A stretch of DNA of 64,000 nt from Vibrio mytili (GTDB taxonomy: Bacteria > Pseudomonadota > Gammaproteobacteria > Enterobacterales > Vibrionaceae), in NCBI RefSeq assembly GCF_000830505.1, contig NZ_JXOK01000053.1, forward strand, positions 33,700 to 97,699, given 5' to 3'. The notes beneath the pieces were generated by a model. That model saw only the letters and a program-made list of their open reading frames with translations, ran no database searches and was not told the origin of the DNA. Positions 10,589-20,481 of the stretch are shown piece by piece. The position numbers and the translations under genes were made by a program. Every line of letters starts with the position of its first letter. Within the stretch, counting starts at the first letter, position 1.

Positions 10589-11557
10589 CTACACCTCAAA
10601 GTTTACAATTCTACGGATCCATATTGAACCAATGAATAGTGAAACCATTCCGCCTATGATCATTTTAATTCCTGTCGGATGGTTGTGTAAGATAGATATG
10701 TAATCCGGTTTGAGTAATGCAATAATGATATACATCGCAAACGGTGCCAAAACCAATACCCAAGCAGACATCCGAGATTCAGCTGAAATTGTTTTTATTT
10801 TTCGTGCAAGCTTAAAACGGCTTCTCAATACACGAGACAATTTTTCAATATTTTCGATTAAGTTACCGCCCGTTTCTTTTTGTAGTAGAACAGCGCTGGA
10901 AAAAGCCATCATTGAGACGGTAGGCACGCGCTCACTCATTTGCATAATCGCCAAACGCATATCATAGCCATAATTCAGCAAGCTGAACGTGTTCTTAAAC
11001 TCGGGACCTATTGGCTCTGGCATCTCTCGGCCAACCTCACCAAACGCTTGATTTATCGGCTGTCCAGCTTGGAGAACACGCTTAATAATATCCAGCGCTT
11101 CGGGAAGTTGCTCTTCGAACTTCATTAACCGATCGCCAATACGCTTCTGAATCAAAAAGTACTCAATGACCCAAAGAGAGAATGCTGCCCCCACACACAT
11201 GTACCAAGGCTGGCTAAATAGTAATAACAACAAAGCAATGATGACGCCTACGACAAAGGAAAGAAAAAGAAATTTACCAAATGTCATATCGATACCGGCC
11301 AACTCTAACTTTTTTTTGAAGACTGCAAATAAAGAAAATTGCACTAAAAATCGTTCAATACCAGAAAGGTGTTTCAGTGAGTTTTCTTTCAATAAAGAAA
11401 TACTCTCCTGATCAATATGTTTATGGCTCTCTTTAATACGTTGAATAAGATGTCGGTGTTTAACTTTCTTACCTGCAGACGGCATGATTAACGCTTGACT
11501 GATAAAAAATACCGACAAGAACAATAACAGCATAAACAGTGGTAATTGGCCGCCCAT
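10589..11557 (-). CDS. tadB: TadB, Tad pilus inner-membrane platform protein
   Basis: TadB is the polytopic membrane partner of TadC in Tad (type IVc) pilus biogenesis. It has an N-terminal membrane helix, a central T2SF domain (EQLPEALDIIKRVLQAGQPI, then ETGGNLIENIEKLSRVLRSR) and C-terminal helices. The length of 322 residues is normal. The start has GGGAGG just upstream, and the site overlaps the tadA stop, so the two are probably translationally coupled. tadC begins two bases after its stop. Confidence 0.93.
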   Translation of the reverse strand: MGGQLPLFMLLLFLSVFFISQALIMPSAGKKVKHRHLIQRIKESHKHIDQESISLLKENSLKHLSGIERFLVQFSLFAVFKKKLELAGIDMTFGKFLFLSFVVGVIIALLLLLFSQPWYMCVGAAFSLWVIEYFLIQKRIGDRLMKFEEQLPEALDIIKRVLQAGQPINQAFGEVGREMPEPIGPEFKNTFSLLNYGYDMRLAIMQMSERVPTVSMMAFSSAVLLQKETGGNLIENIEKLSRVLRSRFKLARKIKTISAESRMSAWVLVLAPFAMYIIIALLKPDYISILHNHPTGIKMIIGGMVSLFIGSIWIRRIVNFEV

Positions 11558-11566
11558 AGAGCCTCC

Positions 11567-13006
11567 CTAACGTATTTTTTCGTTGAAGATTTCAAAAGGC
11601 AGATCAAGGCCTCTTTTAATCAACTGGTCATGACAATCAGGAACAATGCCTGTGGCAATATAATCACCGATGACATTACCGTTCCCGTCCACCCCCTGTC
11701 TTTGAAACTTGAAGATCTCTGACATGGTGATCACTTCACCTTCCATGCCATTGATCTCCTGAACACTGACCATACGACGCTTGCCGTCTTCTTGTCGGTC
11801 CATTTGCACCACAAGATGAATCGCGGAAGCGATTTGAGAACGTAAGTTTTTGGTTGAAACATTCCACCCCGCCATAGAAAACATGTTTTCCACTCGGCTT
11901 AATGCGTCGCGTGGTGTATTGGCGTGAATGGTCGCAAGGGAGCCATCATGACCGGTATTCATGGCAGAAAGCATGTCTACTGCTTCACTACCCCTGACCT
12001 CACCAACAACGATGCGATCAGGTCTCATACGTAACGAGTTTTTTACTAATTCTCGTTGAGATATTTCACCTTTCCCTTCGATATTGGCTGGCCTAGTTTC
12101 CAAGCGCACCACATGCGGCTGCTGCAGTTGTAACTCAGCAGAGTCTTCTATCGTGACAATTCTTTGATCAGATGGAATAAACCCTGAAAGAATATTGAGT
12201 GTGGTTGTTTTACCCGAGCCTGTCCCTCCCGAAATGAGGATGTTCATTTCACCTACAACGGCTGCATTGAGGAATTTTGCCATTTCAGTTGAGAGAGAGC
12301 CCAACTCTAATAAATTGTCCATATTCAAACGTTCGACCGCGAAACGACGAATCGATACCGAAGCACCGTCAATAGCGAGCGGTGGGATGATGGCGTTAAA
12401 ACGCGAGCCATCTTTTAAACGAGCATCCACCATTGGCGAGGACTCGTCAATTCGCCGTCCCACTTGACTAACAATGCGGTCAATGATGCTGCGTAAGTGT
12501 CGATCATCGAGAAAGGTATGAGGGGTTTTTTCTAACTTACCAAAGCGCTCAACAAAAATACTCTTCGGTCCATTAACCAAAATATCTGATACGGTGGTGT
12601 CCGCCAGCAGGGGTTCCAGTGGCCCCAAACCAAAAATTTCATCTTCAATCTGGCGAATCATCCGGTTTCTGGCTTCCGAGCTTAATGGGTGAGTCTGATC
12701 TTCAGCAATCAAGTGAACGACTGCTTCACGCAATTCCTCTTTTGCGCGGTCTTCTTGCAGATGTGATAGCAACCCTAAATCTAACGTATCTAAGAGTTTG
12801 CTATGGTAATAGTGCTTGATCGCCTGATCACTTTCTAACTGCTTTCTCTCAGCTTCCATTGCTCGAATTTTCTCATCAATCGATGCCGTTTGAGCAACAA
12901 CGTTACTTTTCGAATCAGAAGCGGATCTGTGAGTTTTCTTCTCATTAGCAGTCACCAGCTCTGTCTCTGGAAACGTACTGCCAATATTCTTTCGTTTAAA
13001 AAACAT
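11567..13006 (-). CDS. tadA: TadA/CpaF secretion ATPase of the Tad pilus
   Basis: TadA is the cytoplasmic VirB11/GspE-type hexameric ATPase that powers Flp pilus assembly. Walker A reads [11 protein letters not shown] near residue 260, followed by the Asp-box and [19 protein letters not shown], and the His-box [13 protein letters not shown]. The N-terminal domain contains [14 protein letters not shown], typical of CpaF. Length 479 residues. GGGAG precedes the ATG. It sits between tadZ and tadB in the conserved order Z-A-B-C-D. Confidence 0.96.
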   Translation of the reverse strand: MFFKRKNIGSTFPETELVTANEKKTHRSASDSKSNVVAQTASIDEKIRAMEAERKQLESDQAIKHYYHSKLLDTLDLGLLSHLQEDRAKEELREAVVHLIAEDQTHPLSSEARNRMIRQIEDEIFGLGPLEPLLADTTVSDILVNGPKSIFVERFGKLEKTPHTFLDDRHLRSIIDRIVSQVGRRIDESSPMVDARLKDGSRFNAIIPPLAIDGASVSIRRFAVERLNMDNLLELGSLSTEMAKFLNAAVVGEMNILISGGTGSGKTTTLNILSGFIPSDQRIVTIEDSAELQLQQPHVVRLETRPANIEGKGEISQRELVKNSLRMRPDRIVVGEVRGSEAVDMLSAMNTGHDGSLATIHANTPRDALSRVENMFSMAGWNVSTKNLRSQIASAIHLVVQMDRQEDGKRRMVSVQEINGMEGEVITMSEIFKFQRQGVDGNGNVIGDYIATGIVPDCHDQLIKRGLDLPFEIFNEKIR

Positions 13007-13018
13007 AGCAACTCCCTG

Positions 13019-14242
13019 CTAAGAAAATAATCGACCTAACCAACTTTGTGCTTTTTCGTTGCTAGGTGTCTCTAAACCGTGTGATATCTCTATAAGTGAT
13101 GACTTGATGGGACAATTTTTCTTCGTTTGCACGATTGGCTTACCCAAGTTGGAGCACTCCATTGCCAATGCGTAGTTATTAGGGACTAAAAACATTTCCC
13201 TATTTGGAAACGTTGCTTCAATATCTTTGAGCGTAATGGAATTTTTCTTTTCATATCGATTCACCACCAGCTTGACTTGCTCACCCGATAAGTGGTGATC
13301 GAACTGCAATGTTTTCACATAGTTAGCAGCATGCTTGATCGAGGTGACGTTTTGCTGCATCACTAAATAGACATACGAAGCAGGGCTGACTATATGCTGA
13401 AAGACATGTTCAACACCATTCGACATATCGACAAGAATGTGTCTATAAAATTGGCGTAACAATGGAATCAGAGCACTGACTTTCTCCGCTCGGTCATAGT
13501 TGTCTTTAATATTGTCAGAACTAAAGCAGAGATAATTGACCCCAGAAGCATGTCGATAAACCAAGCCATCCAGAGATAAATCGTCAAGGTCATCCATGGT
13601 ATCGATCACATCATTAATACTGTATTTAGGTTTACTGTTTAGATAGTCAGCCGCATCGCTAAACTGCATTCCCAAATCAATCAACAACACTTTGCCTTTA
13701 GAATATTCCGACAACGCTATGGCGGTATTCAATGCAACCGTCGTCGCTCCGGAGCCGCCTTTGGTATTGATAAAAAGGGACAGTTCTCCCAACTCACTGC
13801 TAGAAATTTTTTCGTTGGCAATGTCCTCTAGCAGTGGCAACAACTCATTAAATCCGACTTCGCGGTGAAAATAATCAGAAGCCCCGAGCTTTAATGCTAG
13901 CTTGAGGGAAGTGGTGTCTTGCTCATCGCCAAAAACAACCAAGGCAGTTTGATTACGTTGTAAGTTACCCTCGTTAGAATAAATATGGGCAACTCTTTGT
14001 GCCCAATTACTTCCAGCTTCAATATAAATAACATCCGGTGTTCTTCTGTCACCCAACGACGTTACTGCGACTTTATTCAAATCTAACAATTCTCTATTTA
14101 CATTGACGCACTTCGAAAGTTCCAAATCCATATGAGTTTTGAACTCAGTCGTCGCATAAATTACCCAAATATTAATATTCGCTTTAAGGGAATATGTGCT
14201 GTTTGTTTTTATCTCTTTATCTAGTTCTACTGGTTTCAACAT
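13019..14242 (-). CDS. tadZ: TadZ/CpaE, MinD-like polar localisation ATPase of the Tad system
   Basis: TadZ proteins have a receiver-like N-terminal domain and a ParA/MinD-type ATPase domain, and place the Tad machine at the cell pole. Here the deviant Walker A is NTKGGSGATTVALNTA near residue 157, with LLIDLGMQFSDAADYL behind it. The receiver-like part covers roughly residues 20-145. I start at the ATG at 14242, which has GGGAG before it and lies 10 bases after tadF. The longer frame to 14272 would overlap tadF. This gives 407 residues. Confidence 0.9.
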   Translation of the reverse strand: MLKPVELDKEIKTNSTYSLKANINIWVIYATTEFKTHMDLELSKCVNVNRELLDLNKVAVTSLGDRRTPDVIYIEAGSNWAQRVAHIYSNEGNLQRNQTALVVFGDEQDTTSLKLALKLGASDYFHREVGFNELLPLLEDIANEKISSSELGELSLFINTKGGSGATTVALNTAIALSEYSKGKVLLIDLGMQFSDAADYLNSKPKYSINDVIDTMDDLDDLSLDGLVYRHASGVNYLCFSSDNIKDNYDRAEKVSALIPLLRQFYRHILVDMSNGVEHVFQHIVSPASYVYLVMQQNVTSIKHAANYVKTLQFDHHLSGEQVKLVVNRYEKKNSITLKDIEATFPNREMFLVPNNYALAMECSNLGKPIVQTKKNCPIKSSLIEISHGLETPSNEKAQSWLGRLFS

Positions 14243-14252
14243 AATTACTCCC

Positions 14253-14771
14253 TCAGCAATCCTCATGATCATTAAGACCTGACTCTGGCCTTAATACCCC
14301 TAAACTTTCTGCTGGTAGAATCGTCTGAAATTCAGGGCTTGCACCGACAGCATTAATTAATAACGATAGAACTAAGAACTTGAAGGTATAATCTACTTCT
14401 GCTTTGACAAAACGAATAGTGGAAAACGTTGCGTTTAATGCATCAGTATCAGCAGGGGGCGATGTCAAGAACCCCGATACATCTACGTTATTACCATCCT
14501 TATCAAGATAGCTAATCGTCAAGTTTTCCGGCGAAAATCCAGGTGGATAGAGCGCTGTTACTGCTGGAAGCTGAGGAATATTATCTCGATCAGCGATATA
14601 GCAAACCGTCGCTAAACGTGCTGCCCTGCGAGTAACTTCATTGGCCATTTGTATTGAATAAAAATAAAGTGCAAATTCCATAATAGAAAAAATAACTAAC
14701 AGTACCGCTAACGCGATCAAAGTAAATTCAACCTGAGTTACACCTTTCTGTTTACGCAAAAAATTACTCAT
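14253..14771 (-). CDS. tadF: TadF-like minor pseudopilin
   Basis: A single-pass membrane protein of the TadE/TadF family, 172 residues. The N-terminus RKQKGVTQVEFTLIALAVLL shows the prepilin-like glycine and the glutamate five residues later, followed by one hydrophobic helix. These pseudopilins are cleaved by TadV and help initiate the pilus. The ATG overlaps the tadE stop as ATGA (14768-14771), a sign of translational coupling. Naming of tadE against tadF rests on order and is arbitrary to a degree. Confidence 0.85.
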   Translation of the reverse strand: MSNFLRKQKGVTQVEFTLIALAVLLVIFSIMEFALYFYSIQMANEVTRRAARLATVCYIADRDNIPQLPAVTALYPPGFSPENLTISYLDKDGNNVDVSGFLTSPPADTDALNATFSTIRFVKAEVDYTFKFLVLSLLINAVGASPEFQTILPAESLGVLRPESGLNDHEDC

Positions 14772-15238
14772 GGGGCTGTCCTCATCTTTGTTGATGCGCC
14801 AATCGTGAATGACAGCGAGTTATTCGTGAATGGAAGCGTATTAAAGATTGGCTCATATGTATACGTGGCAGAAAGTGTCACCTCGTTCGGTACCGTTGTG
14901 TCATCAATATCGACATCATCCTTTTCTATGTATTTCAGAACCTTAGAAGCCCCAACCGGCGGAGACGGTGTTCCGTAGACCACCACATTTTTAATTTTAT
15001 TCTTATCAGCAATCGCCCCAAAGTCTAGCGTCCCGTAGGTATCTACTACCGCGTACCTAACCCCATTTTGCAACGCTTTATTGATTTCTGTGTACTGAAT
15101 AAACGCCCGACTTACATCAATAAGCAATACAGCAAGCATTAGCAGCACGGGTAAACAAATAATAAATTCAAGTGCGGCAAGGCCACCTTGATATCTATTA
15201 GTTTTGTACATAACACTATTTCGATTGCCAATGTTCAT
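14768..15238 (-). CDS. tadE: TadE-like minor pseudopilin
   Basis: TadE-family pseudopilin. The signature YQGGLAALEFIICLPVLLML gives the processing glycine, the glutamate and a membrane helix. I start at ATG 15238 (MNIGNRNS), because it follows the restored tadG stop TGA by one base and GGAG is nine bases away, giving 156 residues. Other in-frame ATGs at 15256 (AAGGA six bases before) and 15211 are possible. It overlaps tadF by four bases. Confidence 0.8.
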   Translation of the reverse strand: MNIGNRNSVMYKTNRYQGGLAALEFIICLPVLLMLAVLLIDVSRAFIQYTEINKALQNGVRYAVVDTYGTLDFGAIADKNKIKNVVVYGTPSPPVGASKVLKYIEKDDVDIDDTTVPNEVTLSATYTYEPIFNTLPFTNNSLSFTIGASTKMRTAP

Positions 15239-15239
15239 A

Positions 15240-16539
15240 TCAAGACGCTCCACCATAAGGATCCTTGTAGAGCTGAATCTTATATGGGCCAATCGTATCA
15301 CTAGGGTCTATGCCCGTTGATGCATTTTTAACAGTGCAGTCCTCGAGAAATTGGCCATATATCTCTGATTCGTTACCTTTTTTTTTTCACTTGTTGTGTA
15401 ATAAAAAAACAACCTATCCCTAGGACTTCCAAGTCCTTTTTTCCGCCAGATTTTGGTGAACCATCACAATTAACGATAGGCACCCGAAGTGTTCTTCTTC
15501 CTTCTTGCCCCGACGGTTCGTAATAACTTGTGTTACAAATACCACCACTTTTACACGAATTTAACGCAGCGTAATAATCAGCATAATAAAAAGCATCTGG
15601 ATTAGAGGTACTTTCCGCTTCTTTATACACAGATTCATAGTTGTCATAAGTAACATTAGACTCTTCTAAATACTTATCCGATTTAATTTCTTCTCCCGTA
15701 TCTGTCTTATTACTCGACTTAGTGTCAAATCGTGTATTTAAACCTTGTGCAACTGGGCCCGTTCCTTTACCCGTTTCAGTTGTAACCGTATTTCCAACAG
15801 AAATACAAGTATCTGAGATACCAGCCAATAAGTCTCTAACGGTGTTTTTACCGGAACCAAAATCTAACAGATGATAATTACCTGCGCCGATTCCTCCATC
15901 TTTATGACCTGACGGCTTTAACACATGAACAGTTTCAGCAATCTTGTCAGTCTTAGCGTCATAATTGGGTTTCGTACTCGGTATATACCCCCAAGCAAGA
16001 TCAGTTGCAGCAAGGTTTCCACACATCGCTATTGGTGAGATGTTGCACGTACTCGTTATTGGAGCACTGGGGCCTGCTACCGCACTTGCAGACACATTCT
16101 TTCCGACACCAAATATATAGCTTAGGTATTGAGTTAAATTGACATTACTAACCGCGATACGAACATAAATGTCATCATCAGCTGTCGGTGAAAAAGAGGC
16201 TACATCAACAAAGGTTTGGTTATCAGTAGAAAAGGTAATAGAAATATTTTCTGATGTGTAAACTAACTCTTCATTACCAGTCGAGGTAGCAAAACTATTG
16301 AGTGCTGCAACAGCAGCCGTTTCAGCTAAATTTGCATCTCCGGTGTCATCGGCTACGACAGCGGAGGCCAACGCGGCCGAATCTACAGCATTTTGCAAAC
16401 GCGCTTTGTTTAAGACTTGGTGATTCAAATCCATTGCAAATGCACCCATGCCAATCAAAATCAGCATGATTAGACTTATCAATACCAAAGTGATCCCTTG
16501 CTGTGATCGCCTTGATGTGATTATTTTTCTATACCGCAT
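15240..16539 (-). pseudogene. tadG: TadG, Tad pilus assembly protein with a frameshift in an A10 run
   Basis: TadG has an N-terminal TadE-like helix (SQQGITLVLISLIMLILIGM, residues about 13-32) and a large extracytoplasmic domain with several cysteines. It is needed for Tad pilus assembly. The open frame ends at 15373 as VKKKR right after ten consecutive A residues (15378-15387 on the plus strand as T). With nine A residues it continues VKKKGNESEIYGQFLEDC and ends KIQLYKDPYGGAS at 15240, one base before tadE. This gives 432 residues and is the tail expected for the family. GGAGG precedes the ATG. The long A run could be a base-calling error, a phase-variable tract or a transcriptional slippage site. 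Confidence 0.8.
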
Positions 16540-16561
16540 AGCAGCCTCCTAAGTGATGTTC

Positions 16562-16789
16562 TCACTTATTTTTCTTAGCTACACCATTGTTGTTATATAC
16601 TTTTAAACTTGTTTGGGTACGCTCACCGCTTCCCTCGGGCAGATAACCTAAGTTTTCGTGCCAAGCTTCTGGGTTAAGAGTTTGCTCCGCGCGGAGTTGG
16701 TTCTTAGCGACACCAAGCGCTGGCTCATTAGCGCACCCCCACAAGCCAAAACAGATAAGACCAACGGTTAACTTGATTATGTTATTCAT
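16562..16789 (-). CDS. small Tad-locus lipoprotein
   Basis: A 75-residue protein with a short signal peptide ending in LWGC, a lipobox whose cysteine would be lipidated. The mature part has no domain I recognise. I start at ATG 16789, with AGGGAA nine bases upstream; a GTG three codons earlier overlaps that site. It is 22 bases after rcpA and 22 before tadG, so it is part of the operon. The position suggests the role of the small outer-membrane RcpB/CpaD-type partner of the secretin, but it is much shorter than those proteins. Confidence 0.65.
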   Translation of the reverse strand: MNNIIKLTVGLICFGLWGCANEPALGVAKNQLRAEQTLNPEAWHENLGYLPEGSGERTQTSLKVYNNNGVAKKNK

Positions 16790-16810
16790 ATCACTCACTT
16801 CCCTAAGCGT

Positions 16811-18283
16811 TTATAAGCTGTGTCCAAACTGCCCATCAGTACCGCCTTCACCTGAGGTAAATTGATAGTCTGGTTGATTTTGAGTACTCACACTTGCTTC
16901 ATCATCAAGCTTGTATTTATCAAAATCTAAACTTGCCCCCTTCCCAAGCAGATAGAACTCCACATCATTCGGGCTCACATAGCCATCCGTTGGTAATGTA
17001 ATTCGGCGTCTATCTATTGGTTTGGCTAAACGTGGTGTGACAAGAATAACCAACTCAGTTTCACCGGAAGTAAATTGCTCACTTTTAAATAGACGCCCCA
17101 ACACAGGTAAATCAGACACACCGGGCAAGCCTTGGTCGACGTTTCGCGAGTTCTCGCTTAACAAGCCTGCGATACCCATGGTTTGGCCATCAGCTAATTC
17201 CAACGTACTACTTGCACTACGCTTAGTTAAAGGCGGTATATAATACGCGGCGTTAGTATCTCCGACGCTATAAGTCACGACGCCAGAAGTGGCCAACTCG
17301 CTCACACTGACATTAAGCTTTAGATTTATCTTCTTATCACTCAGGATGTAGGGAATAAAATCGAGCGTGACGCCATACTCTTTGTAATCAATGGTTATGC
17401 CATCTTCATTAGGAACAGGAATCGGGAACTCACCACCTGCAACAAATTCCGCTTTGGTACCACTAAGTGCGGTTAAGCTGGGCTCTGCCAATACTTTGGC
17501 CACACCATTTTGCTTCGCGATATCTAAGGCAAAGGTAAATAAGGTATTACTGTCGATAAACGATCCCAAAAAACCAAATTCATTCACTCCTGCATTACCA
17601 CTCAATATCGGACCAATACTATCAATCGCTCCACCGACCGTTGTCGTTCCCCAGGTGATGTCGCCGCTTTTTTGAAAGAAATGAAAATTAGTATCGAAGG
17701 TGCGCACTAATGAACGCTGTACTTCAGCGACGGTAACTTCAAGCGTCACTTGTTGAGCGCCACCAATAGAAAGTAAGTTGATCACTGAACTCTCAGTTTC
17801 TTGGTCTTGGTCTTTGTTTTCATCTGCAGCTTTACCCGCCGCAAACGTTTCTGCGACTTTGATTGCCACATCCATATTTTGCTGATTACTCACAAGCCCT
17901 CGCAATACGATCTTGTCTTGAGTACTATGCACTTCAATGCTTTCTTCAGGCAAAAACTGATGAAGCTTAGATTTTAAAGTATTCAAATCATGGGTTACTT
18001 CAACGTTAAATGACTCAATAATGCGCCCATTGCGATCCCACACGGATACATTGGTCGTGCCTAGTTTTTTGCCTATCAGATAGAGCTCGTTTGATCGCAA
18101 GACCAAAATATCCAAAATAGCCGGATCACCTAACGTAACTTTTTTCGCTTTACCCGAAATCATCAATTGGGTCGACTGGTGATGAGGTACGCTAACAAAC
18201 CGTCCTGACTGCGCGGCAGCGTAGGCTGTGGTACTCGTGAGCACCATGATTAAGTGGCTTAAAATTAGTATTGTTCTTTTCAT
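16811..18283 (-). CDS. rcpA: RcpA/CpaC outer-membrane secretin of the Tad pilus
   Basis: RcpA forms the outer-membrane channel for the Flp pilus. A signal peptide (ending TTAYAAA) is followed by a pilus-assembly N domain with VTLGDPAILDILVL near residue 50, a BON-like segment (IEVHSTQDKIVLRGLVSN), and the C-terminal secretin domain with EFVAGGEFPIPVP and GLPGVSDLPVLGRLF. Length 490 residues is typical. AGGTGA precedes the ATG. Directly downstream of rcpC. Confidence 0.93.
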   Translation of the reverse strand: MKRTILILSHLIMVLTSTTAYAAAQSGRFVSVPHHQSTQLMISGKAKKVTLGDPAILDILVLRSNELYLIGKKLGTTNVSVWDRNGRIIESFNVEVTHDLNTLKSKLHQFLPEESIEVHSTQDKIVLRGLVSNQQNMDVAIKVAETFAAGKAADENKDQDQETESSVINLLSIGGAQQVTLEVTVAEVQRSLVRTFDTNFHFFQKSGDITWGTTTVGGAIDSIGPILSGNAGVNEFGFLGSFIDSNTLFTFALDIAKQNGVAKVLAEPSLTALSGTKAEFVAGGEFPIPVPNEDGITIDYKEYGVTLDFIPYILSDKKINLKLNVSVSELATSGVVTYSVGDTNAAYYIPPLTKRSASSTLELADGQTMGIAGLLSENSRNVDQGLPGVSDLPVLGRLFKSEQFTSGETELVILVTPRLAKPIDRRRITLPTDGYVSPNDVEFYLLGKGASLDFDKYKLDDEASVSTQNQPDYQFTSGEGGTDGQFGHSL

Positions 18284-18290
18284 AATTCAC

Positions 18291-19031
18291 CTAATTACTC
18301 ACTCGTACATTGGAAGTTTGTGACCCTTTAATTACGGTCACGCTAGGTCGCGGCTTGTAGGTTCGTACTGGTGGTGCTTTGTCAATGGTATGCGGATTTC
18401 TCAACGCAAGCTGAATGCTGCCTTTACTGTTTTCAGTGAGCAGTTTTTCCGCTTCTTTCGGCGTTACTTCTAAGGTTACGGCTCGCACGATTACTGGCTT
18501 GTTATCGTTAGTTCGTGCCGTTTGGTCAACAGCGAGTACTTTAAGGTTTTTTAGGACAGTTCGAGTACCGCTATTTTCCCTAGTGTTCAGCACATCAACC
18601 TTGTTACCAGGCAATAAGAATCCGGCAACACCGATGACATCATTCACACGAATAGTCAGCGCTCGTTTATCTTCAGGAATCATGGCTGCCAAAGTTACCC
18701 CCTCTCCAGGAACAGCTATGCGGTTTGGATTGATCAATTCACCTTTATAGATGGATGTCGCAACCACTTTGCCCACTGCCGACGCTGACTCTTTTAAGGT
18801 TGTTTCTTCAATCCAATCCACTTCCATCTGCTTAGTCGTTAGGTGCTTGCTTTCAATAATCACCCCGGGCTCTAAATCAGTGGCAGCAATAAGAACTGGG
18901 TGACGCTCGACTTCTTCTAATTTAATCGTAGGCTGTGTTTGGTTATCTAACCACTGTTTTGCAATCATCACTGCGCCCAACCCAAAAGCGATGGATAACA
19001 GTAACAGCATGGCAATTTGCGTTTTACTCAT
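18291..19031 (-). CDS. rcpC: RcpC/CpaB Flp pilus assembly protein
   Basis: A periplasm-facing protein with one N-terminal membrane helix, a SAF domain (PVLIAATDLEPGVIIESKHL near residue 47) and the RcpC domain (NDVIGVAGFLLPGNKVDVL near residue 130). It is thought to bind peptidoglycan or stabilise the secretin complex. Length 246 residues. AAGGAGAGGG lies before the ATG. It is followed seven bases later by rcpA. Confidence 0.9.
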   Translation of the reverse strand: MSKTQIAMLLLLSIAFGLGAVMIAKQWLDNQTQPTIKLEEVERHPVLIAATDLEPGVIIESKHLTTKQMEVDWIEETTLKESASAVGKVVATSIYKGELINPNRIAVPGEGVTLAAMIPEDKRALTIRVNDVIGVAGFLLPGNKVDVLNTRENSGTRTVLKNLKVLAVDQTARTNDNKPVIVRAVTLEVTPKEAEKLLTENSKGSIQLALRNPHTIDKAPPVRTYKPRPSVTVIKGSQTSNVRVSN

Positions 19032-19056
19032 GACTTCCCTCTCCTTTACTCATCCA

Positions 19057-20364
19057 CTACTCATCCACGGTAAAATAGAGACCCCAAGCACGAGTCAATA
19101 CCTCGTTCGACACCTGCTGCCCTATTTCCTCAAACAACAGAATATCTCTGCTTATTCCCAAAATGTCCTTTGGCAAACACGGAAAAAATCCCGTTTGAGT
19201 CTCGTCATGTAATTGTTTTAATTGGTCAAAAAAGCCTTCATCAAGATCAAGTTCATAACTTTGTGCTAGCTCCATCCATAATTGACAATACTCATCTAGC
19301 TCTAATGGGGTGAACTCGATTTTGTAGCCGAGACGACGTAAAAACGCCGGATCGGCAATCGAACTCGGAGACAAGTTAGAAGAAAATGCTAATGTTAATA
19401 GGAATGGCACAGAGATTTGTTGACCATTCGGTAACCCGAGGTGGTCAATAAAGTATTCCATAGGCACAATCCAACGGTTAAGCAGCGCATCCACTGGCAT
19501 GGATTGACGTCCTAAGTCATCGATCACCAGAATTCCGTTGTTCGCCATCATTTGCAGTGGCGCAATCCAGACTCGATTGTGCTCTGAGTGATTCACTTCC
19601 AGCATATCCATGGTTAACTCACCGCCCACTTGAATATTAGGGCGTTCACACAGTATCCAGCGTTTATCATAATGGTCAGCCACTTTGACAAAGGATTTGC
19701 TGTGTGAGTTATCGATACGTTTGTGGTGATGTTCGGAAAACACTTTGATGATATTGCCTTCGGCATAAACAGCGTGAGGAATAAATACTGAAGTGTTTAA
19801 GGCATTCAGTACTCGTGCAGCCACATAACTCTTACCCGTCCCTGCATGCCCATACAGCAACAGCGCGCGACCTGAGTTTATCGCAGGCCCCAACACCGGG
19901 ATTAGTCGTTGTGAGCCATACACATCATCCAGCGCGCGCTCTACATCGGATCGTGTAATCGGCTGATTACGTAGATTTTGCCGCTGCACGACATCCCAAT
20001 ATTGCTCTAAAGATACAGGAACCGACCCCATATACGCTTCACGGCGAAACGCCAACTCAGCTTCAGCCGTGCCTAATTCCGTTAACCCATAGCGTATGTT
20101 GGAATAGGAACTCGTCGCGCTTAACGGTTGATAAACTTCGACCCAGCTTCGGCTACGCATGTGTGCTAGTGAAGACTCAACGATCGTTGACACCACACAC
20201 AACCTATTCGACAATTCAATCAAGTCTGATTTGGGATAGGCAGCCAAATGTTTAAGCAGTAAGTGCTCCACCACCGCTATAGGAATGTCCAAATTATCTT
20301 CGGATACCGGAACTGGTGGAGGCGCTATTTGCGGCACTAAGCTGTCTTTGAAGACCTTAGCCAT
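19057..20364 (-). CDS. AAA+ ATPase of the Tad locus, function not established
   Basis: A 435-residue cytoplasmic protein with no signal peptide. Walker A is LLLYGHAGTGKSYVA near residue 170, Walker B is GILVIDDLGRQSMP near residue 272, and an AFSSNLSPSSI sensor-1-like segment follows. The first 130 residues look helical, with a possible winged-helix region (SDLIELSNRLCVVSTIV through RYGLTELGTAEAEL). I start at ATG 20364 with AGGAGGG upstream. It lies inside the operon between tadV and rcpC, a place where the classical flp-tadV-rcpCAB order has no ATPase. It is not TadA and not TadZ. A role in regulating or remodelling the Tad machine is a guess from position. Confidence 0.75.
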   Translation of the reverse strand: MAKVFKDSLVPQIAPPPVPVSEDNLDIPIAVVEHLLLKHLAAYPKSDLIELSNRLCVVSTIVESSLAHMRSRSWVEVYQPLSATSSYSNIRYGLTELGTAEAELAFRREAYMGSVPVSLEQYWDVVQRQNLRNQPITRSDVERALDDVYGSQRLIPVLGPAINSGRALLLYGHAGTGKSYVAARVLNALNTSVFIPHAVYAEGNIIKVFSEHHHKRIDNSHSKSFVKVADHYDKRWILCERPNIQVGGELTMDMLEVNHSEHNRVWIAPLQMMANNGILVIDDLGRQSMPVDALLNRWIVPMEYFIDHLGLPNGQQISVPFLLTLAFSSNLSPSSIADPAFLRRLGYKIEFTPLELDEYCQLWMELAQSYELDLDEGFFDQLKQLHDETQTGFFPCLPKDILGISRDILLFEEIGQQVSNEVLTRAWGLYFTVDE

Positions 20365-20481
20365 AAAGTGGTGCCCTCCTAATGTTGGCACTTACTCATT
20401 GCCTTTGCTGGCAAGTTATCAATTGCCAAACAAAAGATTCCATTCTGAATCAAGCATTAAATTGAGTATTTTCTGGTAGCT

